Shown here in pieces: positions 45,289 through 52,558 of a stretch of 64,000 bases of DNA (within the stretch, counting starts at the first letter, position 1; every line of letters starts with the position of its first letter). Source of the stretch: Hyphomicrobium album (GTDB taxonomy: Bacteria; Pseudomonadota; Alphaproteobacteria; Rhizobiales; Hyphomicrobiaceae); the NCBI RefSeq assembly GCF_009708035.1, contig NZ_WMBQ01000002.1:124001-188000 (forward strand), read 5' to 3'. The notes under the pieces were generated by a model that was not told the DNA's origin, made no database searches, and saw nothing but the letters and a program-made list of their open reading frames with translations. A program made the position numbers and the translations under genes.

Positions 45289-45325
45289 GCCGAAGGCTCG
45301 ATACAGGGCCTTCGGCGCACTTTTT
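45289..45325 (+). terminator. Rho-independent terminator of ccr
   Basis: GCCGAAGGC/GCCTTCGGC, a 9-bp stem with a 10-nt loop, then GCAC and TTTTT. It starts 18 bp past the ccr stop. Confidence 0.8.
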
Positions 45326-45342
45326 CTGATGAAGACTTGCCG

Positions 45343-46221
45343 CTAGCGCCCGCGCACGGGCGATAAGGCGGCGACCGCGTCGAGCCCCGTGCCGCTCATG
45401 CGCTTGAACTCGAAGATGCCGCGGTTGAGCTCGGCCCCGAGAATGACGATCACCGCCGTCATCTGGAAGAAGATCATCGCTACCATCAGCTGCGACAGGC
45501 CCGCATAGAAGCGCGAGTAGTCGCTGAGGTTGAGGTAGTACGAGTAGAGGCTCGCGGCGAGCAGCCACAGCACCGTCGACAGCAGCACGCCCGGCCAGAC
45601 GTCCTTGATGCGCCGCTTCCCCGCTGCCAGCCACAGGTGGAAGGCGAGCAGCTGCGTGGAGATGACCGCTGCCGCCGACGCGTAGCGCAGGATCGCGCCG
45701 AGCCACGTCGAGCGCATCAGCGTGAACGACTGGGTGAGCGATGGATCGAAGCGCGCCGCGAGCGCGGGGCCTACCACCACGACCCACGTCAGCACCAGCA
45801 TCGAAACCGCACTGGCGAAGACGAACACCATGCTGCGGCCGAGACAGTAGAAGTACGGCCGCTTCTCGACGACTCGGTAGGCGCCGTTGAGTGCCGTGCG
45901 CAGGGTCTCGATCGCATTGGTGGCGAAGAACAGCGACAGCCCCGCGCTGACCGTCAGCAGGTCGATGCGGGTGCGTCCCATGATCGCCTCGACCTGCGGG
46001 GCGAGCGCCCCGGCGACGCTGGGCGGCAGGATCTGGAACAGCTGCTCGACGGCCTGGGCGGCCAGTTCGCGGCCGCCGAAAATGCCGGCGAGCGCGCCGA
46101 GAAAGATGCAGAAGGGAAAGAGCGAGACGACGAACGAGAAGGCCACCGCGCCGGCCATGGCGAAGCCGCTGTGCTCATAGAGGCGATAGATCGCCTCGAG
46201 CAAGGTGCGGTAGCGCTGCAT
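45343..46221 (-). CDS. YihY/virulence factor BrkB family membrane protein
   Basis: 292 residues, about six TM helices. The signature opening YEHSGFAMAGAVAFSFVVSLFPFCIFLGAL and the central LSLFFATNAIETLRTALNGAYRV identify the YihY (BrkB, formerly 'RNase BN') family. Function remains unsettled (possibly serum resistance or transport). The stop is 18 bp from the ccr terminator and the start diverges from the 46279 gene. Confidence 0.88.
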   Translation of the reverse strand: MQRYRTLLEAIYRLYEHSGFAMAGAVAFSFVVSLFPFCIFLGALAGIFGGRELAAQAVEQLFQILPPSVAGALAPQVEAIMGRTRIDLLTVSAGLSLFFATNAIETLRTALNGAYRVVEKRPYFYCLGRSMVFVFASAVSMLVLTWVVVVGPALAARFDPSLTQSFTLMRSTWLGAILRYASAAAVISTQLLAFHLWLAAGKRRIKDVWPGVLLSTVLWLLAASLYSYYLNLSDYSRFYAGLSQLMVAMIFFQMTAVIVILGAELNRGIFEFKRMSGTGLDAVAALSPVRGR

Positions 46222-46278
46222 TCTACTCTCCCGGAACTCTGGTGGGGCGGAACCTAGCGGCGCGCCCGGGGTAGGTCT

Positions 46279-46926
46279 ATGCCGCGATTGCCGCGCGGTC
46301 CCGAATTGCGTAGGCGGCCAGCGTGGACGCGGCGCGTCCTATTCCATAAAGTGGAGCCGAAACCGGGAAAGCGGGCCGACGTGGCAACCAGGAGCGATGA
46401 TCGGGCGGGTGAAAGCCGGGTTGCGGGCTACGAGCCGACGCGGCCGTCGAAGCTGCGCGCCGACGCGCCCCCGCCCCTCCCGCCCCCGGCCGAGCGCCAT
46501 TCCGACGGCTTCGGCACGGCCGATGAGGATGGCCTGCGCATGCTGGCGGCGCTGGAAACCCTCAGCAGTCTCGAGCCCGACTACTCCGACGACCTCGCCG
46601 CCGAGGCGTCCGTGACGATCATCGAGTCCTTTGGCGACGACGTGGTCGCCGAGGCGCTGACGTCTGACATGCCCAATCGGCCGCTGCGGGCGTTGCTGCA
46701 CGAGGACAAGGGCCCCGAGCTGCTGCTCAACGGCTATGAGACGTTCTTGGGGCCCGGCGACGAGGCGACCGTCGAGATCGTCGAAATCGGCGCGGCCTTC
46801 GCCGAGGACACCGCCGGAACCGAGCAGCCGGCGATCCAATCTACCTCGCTTGCCGAGCGCATCGCCGCGGTGGCCGGCCGGGGCGCCACCGGCAGCCGCT
46901 TCTTCAAGGCCTTGTCCGGCGGTTGA
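46279..46926 (+). CDS. Unknown acidic protein, up to 215 aa
   Basis: The frame runs from ATG 46279 but the basic first 35 residues look unlike the rest; a GTG at 46381 with GGGAAAGCGGG just upstream may be the true start. The remaining chain is Pro-rich then acidic (DEDGLRMLAALETLSS, SDDLAAEASVTIIESFGDDV), ending in TSLAERIAAVAGRGATGSRF. A TSFAERIA segment also appears in the tail of the four-TM protein at 2366-4969, possibly a shared short motif or chance. Third-position GC supports this strand. Precedes mcd by 109 bp. No function inferred. Confidence 0.5.
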   Translation: MPRLPRGPELRRRPAWTRRVLFHKVEPKPGKRADVATRSDDRAGESRVAGYEPTRPSKLRADAPPPLPPPAERHSDGFGTADEDGLRMLAALETLSSLEPDYSDDLAAEASVTIIESFGDDVVAEALTSDMPNRPLRALLHEDKGPELLLNGYETFLGPGDEATVEIVEIGAAFAEDTAGTEQPAIQSTSLAERIAAVAGRGATGSRFFKALSGG

Positions 46927-47035
46927 ACGGCCCTGCGGCACTGATTGCCTTGACGACCGGGCCAGTTATTCTGCAACGCAACTCTTACAGCGGCGCCGAC
47001 GCGGCGCCACTCATGCGATTCCCAGGAGGATGACG

Positions 47036-48715
47036 ATGTCGACTGCGGTGAAGACGGCCGAGCACGATTTCCTCGCGGCCGGCCCCGATGCGCTGCTCGA
47101 GCGCGCCGGACGCGCGGTCGCTTCCGCCGACAAGGTGCTGCAGGCGGCGAAGTCCGGCGTGCGCGCCAAGGTCGCCGAAGCCGGCGGCATCGACAACGCC
47201 CAGCACGCGGCGCATGGGCTCGCCTGGCTCGCTACCGCGGTCGAGGGGCTGCGGCAAATGCACGTTTGGGGCACGCGGCTGTCTAGCGAAGGCCGCTTCG
47301 GCGAGTTCGAGCAGCTGCTCGTCGCCGCCGCCTTCGCCGAATATCTCGCCCAGATCTCCGGCGGCATTCCGATGGGCCAGCTGGAAATCGTCCGTCCCGA
47401 GCAGCTCGGCGTATCGCGCGCCGACGTGCGCCGCTTCGAGGACGAGGTCGCCGACATGATCGCCGCGGGCGGCACGCAGGACGTCAAGAAGCGGCTCGCC
47501 GATTTCATTGCCGCGCAGCCCAACGCCGTCAGCTTCGGCGATCCGGGGCTCGACGACACGCACGCGGCCATCCTCGACCAGATGCACACCTTCTCGGTAG
47601 AGGAGGTCATTCCCCACGCTCACGAATGGCACCTCGCCAACGCCTACATTCCGCTCGAGGTGATCCAGAAGGTGGCGGAGCTCGGCGTGTTCGGCCTGAC
47701 GCTGCCGGAAGAGTTCGGCGGCATGGGGCTCGGCAAGGAGAGCATGTGTATCGTCTCCGAGGAGCTGTCGCGCGGCTACATCGGCGTCGGCTCGCTCGGC
47801 ACCCGCTCGGAGATTGCCGGCGAACTAATCCTCAACAATGGCACCGACGAGCAGAAGGCGAAGTACCTGCCAAAGCTCGCCTCGGGCGAGCTGCTTCCAA
47901 CCGCAGTTTTCACTGAACCCAACACCGGCTCGGACCTAGCCTCGCTGAAGACGCGCGCGGTGAAGGAGGGCGACACCTACAAGGTCACCGGCCAGAAGAC
48001 GTGGATCACGCATCCGGTGCGCGCCGACCTGATGACGCTGCTCGTGCGCACCAACCCCGCCGAGGCTGGTTACAAGGGTCTCTCCATGCTGCTCGCGGAA
48101 AAGCCACGCGGCTCGGATGAGAACCCGTTCCCGGCGCAGGGGATGACCGGCGGCGAGATCGAGGTGCTCGGCTACCGCGGCATGAAGGAATACGACATCT
48201 CCTTCGACGGCTTCGAGGTTCCGGCCGCCCAGCTACTTGGGGGCACCGAGGGCCAGGGCTTCAAGCAGCTGATGAACACCTTCGAGGCGGCCCGCATCCA
48301 GACGGCGGCGCGCGCCGTCGGCGTCGCCCAGGCGGCGATGGATCTCGGCCTCAAGTACGCGCTGGAGCGCAACCAATTCGGCAAGCCGATCTACGCGTTC
48401 CCGCGCGTCTACAACAAGATCGTCATGATGGCGGTGGAGACGATGATCGCCCGCCAGCTCACCTACTTCGCGGCGCGCGAGAAAGACCAGGGGCACCGCT
48501 GCGACCTGGAAGCCGGCATGGCGAAGCTGCTCGGCGCGCGCGTCGCCTGGGCCAACGCCGACAACGCCCTGCAGATCCACGGCGGCAACGGCTTCGCGCT
48601 CGAGTATCCGATCAGCCGCGTGCTGTGCGACTCGCGCATCCTGAACATCTTCGAGGGTGCGGCCGAGATCCAGGCGCAGGTGATCGCGCGAAGGCTATTG
48701 GAGGGAGCTAACTAG
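47036..48715 (+). CDS. mcd: (2S)-Methylsuccinyl-CoA dehydrogenase
   Basis: 559 residues from the ATG at 47036, 6 bases after AGGAGG. An N-terminal extension of about 150 residues, longer than in ordinary acyl-CoA dehydrogenases and typical of Mcd, precedes the flavin domains: [62 protein letters not shown] and QIHGGNGFALEYPISRVLCD. It oxidises (2S)-methylsuccinyl-CoA to mesaconyl-CoA, passing electrons to ETF. With ecm and ccr it gives three consecutive reactions of the ethylmalonyl-CoA pathway. Hydratase (mch) and lyase (mcl) genes are not in the window. Confidence 0.93.
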   Translation: MSTAVKTAEHDFLAAGPDALLERAGRAVASADKVLQAAKSGVRAKVAEAGGIDNAQHAAHGLAWLATAVEGLRQMHVWGTRLSSEGRFGEFEQLLVAAAFAEYLAQISGGIPMGQLEIVRPEQLGVSRADVRRFEDEVADMIAAGGTQDVKKRLADFIAAQPNAVSFGDPGLDDTHAAILDQMHTFSVEEVIPHAHEWHLANAYIPLEVIQKVAELGVFGLTLPEEFGGMGLGKESMCIVSEELSRGYIGVGSLGTRSEIAGELILNNGTDEQKAKYLPKLASGELLPTAVFTEPNTGSDLASLKTRAVKEGDTYKVTGQKTWITHPVRADLMTLLVRTNPAEAGYKGLSMLLAEKPRGSDENPFPAQGMTGGEIEVLGYRGMKEYDISFDGFEVPAAQLLGGTEGQGFKQLMNTFEAARIQTAARAVGVAQAAMDLGLKYALERNQFGKPIYAFPRVYNKIVMMAVETMIARQLTYFAAREKDQGHRCDLEAGMAKLLGARVAWANADNALQIHGGNGFALEYPISRVLCDSRILNIFEGAAEIQAQVIARRLLEGAN

Positions 48716-48747
48716 GATGCCTGCCTGCGGCGGACCCGAGCCTGCGA

Positions 48748-49509
48748 TCATTCTTTCGACTTGCGGCGCAGCAGAGCCGCGAAGTGCCCGAGTTCTGATC
48801 CGTTAAGGTCGGAGATTGCCTGATAGGAGAGGCCGCCAGAGACCCATTGGATTACGTTGTATCCATTGTGGACACTGCGCCTTGTGGCGTTGACCCATGT
48901 CTCGTCGGCCGGCGCTTCGAACACGGTGATCTTGTGATTGCGTCGCGTATACTCGAGCGCGGCCTGATAGCGGCCATCCACGTAATCGACTCGGGCGCCG
49001 AGCAGTGGAAATCCGTCCTGCTCAAGATTCACGACCTCAGGTGAGAAATCGAGCTTTCCGGCGAACCAAGGGCGGACCGTGTGTTGGTCGCCCGATGTCA
49101 GGGCGAGGCGCCGTTCATCCAGCAACGAGCGAACGTGTGCGGCGACGACTTCGCGGGTCGCGGAGCCGTGCCGCAGATAGTCACTCGTCGCTACGTAGAC
49201 GATTAAGCCGCCTCCGATAATCATGGCGGCGTGGCTCGCCACGAGGGCACTCAGGGTGCGCCAGCGCCAGCCCCGGGCGAAACCTGCGTCTCGATGCCGT
49301 AGAGTCCTGATGATGCGGGCGCGCAATTCTGCAGGTGTCACGAAACGCCCGGCTTTTGCGATTACGGGGCGCAAGACCTCCAGGTCCCTCAGGGCGCGGG
49401 CGCAGCCGGAGCACCCCTGAACATGCTCGACCACCGCGGCACGGGTTTCCGGCACGAGTTCATTGTCGTGAAGTGCTTCGAGCAGTTCGCGGACTTCTTC
49501 ACACTTCAT
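48748..49509 (-). CDS. Anti-sigma factor with zinc-finger-type N-terminus
   Basis: 253 residues. The N-terminal domain has HVQGCSGCARAL, the H-x3-C-x2-C signature of zinc-binding anti-sigma factors, followed by a TM helix (about 88-108, LVASHAAMIIGGGLIVYVA) and a periplasmic domain of about 145 residues ending in FAALLRRKSKE. In membrane-bound forms this domain senses envelope signals and frees the sigma factor. The ATG at 49509 overlaps the sigma stop by 11 bp. Likely partner of the 49499-50083 ECF factor. Confidence 0.9.
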   Translation of the reverse strand: MKCEEVRELLEALHDNELVPETRAAVVEHVQGCSGCARALRDLEVLRPVIAKAGRFVTPAELRARIIRTLRHRDAGFARGWRWRTLSALVASHAAMIIGGGLIVYVATSDYLRHGSATREVVAAHVRSLLDERRLALTSGDQHTVRPWFAGKLDFSPEVVNLEQDGFPLLGARVDYVDGRYQAALEYTRRNHKITVFEAPADETWVNATRRSVHNGYNVIQWVSGGLSYQAISDLNGSELGHFAALLRRKSKE

Positions 49510-50083
49510 TCTTGTGTTCTCCGCGATCCGCCTCGATCAAGAGCGATCGCATTAGCGAGCGGGCACGCGCGAGTCTCGACATGACCGTACCGATCGGGAC
49601 CCCGACGACGTCGGCGATCTCCTTGTAGGTGAGCTCTTCAAACTCTCGCAGCACCAGAACTTCGCGAAAGCTAGTCGGCAACCGGCCAAGCGCGCGATGC
49701 ACCTCGTTCCGCTCTGCCCTGGCTATGCTCGCAGTCTCGGGGTCAGCGGCTGCCTTAGCGGAAGAACTCTCCGCGACGGCCTGCTCGACCTGGCCCAAAA
49801 CATCCTCGATCATCACCACATTGGCGGATTGCCGGCTGCGCCTGAGACGCATGAGGCAGACATTGCGTACGATGGTCAGCAACCAGGCTTTCTCACCCCT
49901 ACCTTGATAGGTGTCGAAATGCTCGAGGGCGCGGACATAGGCGTCTTGCACGGCGTCCTCGGCCTCGTGGGGGTGGCGAAGCATCCAACGGGCGAGTCCA
50001 TAGGCTGAATCGAGGTGAGGTAGCATTAGCTCCTCGAATCGAGCGTGCCGGTTCTCCTCCCCAAATGCAGGCAACTCATCCAC
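49499..50083 (-). CDS. ECF RNA polymerase sigma factor
   Basis: 194 residues from a GTG at 50083. An upstream TTG (50146) would lie upstream of the predicted transcription start; a TTG at 50074 with GGAG 8 bases upstream is another candidate. Region 2 (about 15-80): FEELMLPHLDSAYGLARWML, HEAEDAVQDAYVRALEHFDTYQG, WLLTIVRNVCL. Region 4 (about 130-185): LGRLPTSFREVLVLREFEELTYKEIADVVGVPIGTVMSRL. It recruits polymerase to -35/-10 elements recognised by the sigma. Autoregulation through the mirrored GGGAATA elements is proposed. Coupled to its anti-sigma. Confidence 0.9.
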   Translation of the reverse strand: MDELPAFGEENRHARFEELMLPHLDSAYGLARWMLRHPHEAEDAVQDAYVRALEHFDTYQGRGEKAWLLTIVRNVCLMRLRRSRQSANVVMIEDVLGQVEQAVAESSSAKAAADPETASIARAERNEVHRALGRLPTSFREVLVLREFEELTYKEIADVVGVPIGTVMSRLARARSLMRSLLIEADRGEHKNEV

Positions 50084-50147
50084 TCCGTGCGCGAGCAGCC
50101 CTTCCAAATCCGACGCAGACGTCGAACCGCGATCTCGTCCTGACAAT

Positions 50148-50219
50148 AGGACTCTGCTCGGACCTATTTTATTCCCGTGTCCTGTTTACCGGGAATAATC
50201 CGCGGTTCGCCGGCATCTC
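50148..50219. promoter_or_regulatory. Divergent candidate ECF promoters with inverted GGGAATA elements
   Basis: Minus strand: -35 GGGAATA at 50176-50170, 16-nt spacer, -10 AGTCCT at 50153-50148. Plus strand: -35 GGGAATA at 50191-50197, 16-nt spacer, -10 CATCTC at 50214-50219. The TTATTCCCG/CGGGAATAA arms (50169-50177, 50190-50198) form a perfect 9-bp inverted repeat. This suggests the sigma factor reads its own gene and the divergent cupredoxin gene from identical elements. Confidence 0.6.
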
Positions 50220-50292
50220 TGTTTGCGCAGACCACGTGAATGCGCCGGTCCGCGCAGCCACCTGCCGTCATCGATGGACACGGGAGACAGTC

Positions 50293-50787
50293 ATGCAAGG
50301 TACGAGAGCGTTTTTTGCCAGCCTACTCGCCGCCAGCCTGGTCGGATGGCCGTTGATAGCACCCGTTCAGGCTGAAGAGATGCGGGAATTCTACATCAAG
50401 ACCGTACACGTGGATGGCAAGACATCCACCCACGGCGATGCCGACCACAAGCCAGAGGCCTTCCCCGAGGCCGCTCTGCCCGAAGGCCGAGGTCTTGTGC
50501 TGAAGAGGCCCGACGAGGAGGGGAAATGGAGTGTGCGAGCGTTCGCCTTCGAGCCCTCGCAGATCGTTATCAACGCCGGCGAGCCTGTCCGGCTGCACTT
50601 TATCGGCATACACGGCATGTCGCATTCAATTCATCTGGAAGGCGGAGGCGTCGACGAGCGGTTCACGTTGACGCGGGGGCGGATGCATACCGTCGAACTC
50701 ACCCCCAAGACGCCCGGTGTCATCGAAATCGAATGCTATGACCACCAGCCATCCATGCGCGGTGAGATCGTCGTCTTGTCGCGATGA
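50293..50787 (+). CDS. Secreted cupredoxin-like copper protein
   Basis: 164 residues from the ATG at 50293 with GGGAG upstream. A signal peptide (about 1-26, VQA-E) exports it. The C-terminal cupredoxin fold has GIHGMSHSIHLEGGGV and ECYDHQPSMRG, giving a possible His / C-x2-H-x3-M type 1 copper site. Only one cysteine is in this motif, so not a CuA centre. An N-terminal region of about 65 residues precedes the core. Divergent from the sigma factor and likely its target; the role could be copper handling, electron transfer or oxidative-stress defence. Confidence 0.8.
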   Translation: MQGTRAFFASLLAASLVGWPLIAPVQAEEMREFYIKTVHVDGKTSTHGDADHKPEAFPEAALPEGRGLVLKRPDEEGKWSVRAFAFEPSQIVINAGEPVRLHFIGIHGMSHSIHLEGGGVDERFTLTRGRMHTVELTPKTPGVIEIECYDHQPSMRGEIVVLSR

Positions 50788-51108
50788 TGGGCGAAAATGT
50801 GGGTGATGCGACGGCGAAGTCGAGGTCGACGACAGCGTCCATGGCGATGGCCTGCAGGTAAAAATCCCGTCGGCTCTACTTTGGGAGCAGGTGGGGCTCG
50901 GCTGAGACGCCGAGCTCCAGTGTTTGCGGGGCTCCTGCGAAGACTTCTTCAGTCAATTTTAAGCGAACTCGCCACTCGTTAGATCGATCAGTGGACTGTT
51001 TTAACCCCTGATTGGCTAACTGGTCTTTTCATGTGGCGAGCCGGATGCCCGGAGCGAACAGTCGCGTCGGACGGACCGTTGCTCGCACGAGAGTGCGCGA
51101 GTATCCGA
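50788..51108. other. Intergenic region before the glycan-synthase pair
   Basis: No gene recognised. It contains one hairpin, GCTCGGC/GCCGAGC (50896-50902 and 50909-50915), that could terminate the cupredoxin transcript or lie in the leader of the next operon. Short frames here are not gene-like. Confidence 0.4.
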
Positions 51109-52548
51109 ATGTCCGTTCATCCGACACCGAACCCGACGACGGAGGACGCCGACGCCGTCCATGCCGAGAGTCAAGCTCCCGAGCATGGCGCGGTTGCGCG
51201 CCTGAAGCGGCTCGACGAAGAGCTGCGCGACCGGCTGCGCCATCCCGACGAAAGACCTCACGAGTATCCGCTCAAAGAGCCGCACGCACCGCCGCCGCCG
51301 GTCGCCCCGCCGCGCGAGCCCGGGTTCTTCGACAGGTTCAAGGGCCGGCAGGGTGTTAAATCGCTCATCGCTATCGCGGTCGCGCTGGCGCTCGGCTGGT
51401 TTCCCCTGCAGCGGTTGCTGGCAACGACCAGCGCCGAGGCGACGGTCAACGCCCGCCTCATCAACCTGCGCGCTCCCATCGACGGCAACGTCTCGCTCGT
51501 CGCGCCGACGCTCGCCGTCGGCACCGAGGTCGAGCCCAACGAGGCGCTGCTCTACATCGCCAACACTCGCGCCGACCGCGGCCGCCTCGACGACCTGCGC
51601 CGCACGATCAACGGTTTGACTACAGACATGCACGCGGCGGAGAAGCGCGTCGCGCAGCTCAAGGGCATCGAGGCGAACCTGGTGGCGCAGCGCAACGCTT
51701 TCCAAGAAGGCCGCATCCTCCAGCTCGAGGCGCGCGCCAACGAGCTCAAGGTGCAGATCACCTCGGCCGAAGCGACGCACGAAGATGCTCATCAGGCCAT
51801 GGAGCGGTCGAAGAAGCTGCGCGCGACGGGTTCGCAGACGATCGCCACGCTGCTGCACGCCGAACGCGATTTCAAAACTTCCGGGCTGGCCATCCAGGCC
51901 GCCAAGATCCGCCTCGAAGGCAACAAGATCGAACTCGATGCGGCGAAGAAGGGCCTGTTCGTCGGCGACAGCTACAACGACCTGCCGCGCTCGGCGCAGC
52001 GCCTCGACGAGGTTCGCCAGCAGCTTCTCGACGGCAGCGCCCGCGTCGAGGAGAACAAGGGACGCATCGCCTACCTCGAGAACGAGCTAGCCGCCGAGAA
52101 GCAGCAGCTCGCCGTGCACTCGCATGCCGACATCAAGGCCACGGTGCGCGGTCGCATCTGGGAGGTCTTGACGGCCAACGGCGAGGAAGTGCGCGTCGGG
52201 CAGAGCCTGCTGCGCGTCCTCGACTGCGCCGGCGCGGTGGTGACGGCCACGGTTAGCGAGAGCGTGTACAACAAGCTGTTCATCGGCCAGCCGACACACT
52301 TCCGCCTGCGCGGCGAAAGCACCGAGTATGCCGGCACCGTCGTCGGCCTCACGGGTCTCGCCGCAGCTGGCTCCAACTTGGCCATCGAGCAGACGGCGCT
52401 GACGCGCGAACCCTACCATGTGACGATTGCCGTGCCCGGGCTCGCCGAGCGGCGCGAATGCAACGTCGGGCGCACGGGGCAGGTCACTTTCGATACATCG
52501 ACGGCCGCGTCGCCGGAAACGGTCAAGACCGCCGACGCACTGAACTAG
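51109..52548 (+). CDS. HlyD-type membrane-fusion protein of a glycan synthase operon
   Basis: 479 residues from the ATG at 51109 (the longer in-frame start at 51031 is less gene-like). Cytoplasmic N-terminus of about 80 residues with a Pro-rich stretch, one TM helix (about 84-104), a beta-barrel/lipoyl-like half (AEATVNARLINLRAPIDGNVS), a long coiled-coil hairpin (about 150-330) and a second barrel half (ATVRGRIWEVLTANGEEVRVGQSLLRVLD). HlyD family proteins span the periplasm. It is 10 bp upstream of a GT2 synthase, the arrangement described for the BgsB/BgsA mixed-linkage beta-glucan synthase of Sinorhizobium meliloti. Confidence 0.8.
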   Translation: MSVHPTPNPTTEDADAVHAESQAPEHGAVARLKRLDEELRDRLRHPDERPHEYPLKEPHAPPPPVAPPREPGFFDRFKGRQGVKSLIAIAVALALGWFPLQRLLATTSAEATVNARLINLRAPIDGNVSLVAPTLAVGTEVEPNEALLYIANTRADRGRLDDLRRTINGLTTDMHAAEKRVAQLKGIEANLVAQRNAFQEGRILQLEARANELKVQITSAEATHEDAHQAMERSKKLRATGSQTIATLLHAERDFKTSGLAIQAAKIRLEGNKIELDAAKKGLFVGDSYNDLPRSAQRLDEVRQQLLDGSARVEENKGRIAYLENELAAEKQQLAVHSHADIKATVRGRIWEVLTANGEEVRVGQSLLRVLDCAGAVVTATVSESVYNKLFIGQPTHFRLRGESTEYAGTVVGLTGLAAAGSNLAIEQTALTREPYHVTIAVPGLAERRECNVGRTGQVTFDTSTAASPETVKTADALN

Positions 52549-52558
52549 GGCGACCGCA

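Noticed and set aside
49499-50146. TTG at 50146 as start of the ECF sigma gene
   Set aside because: It would lie upstream of the transcript start predicted from the GGGAATA promoter; GTG at 50083 or TTG at 50074 fit the family N-terminus better.
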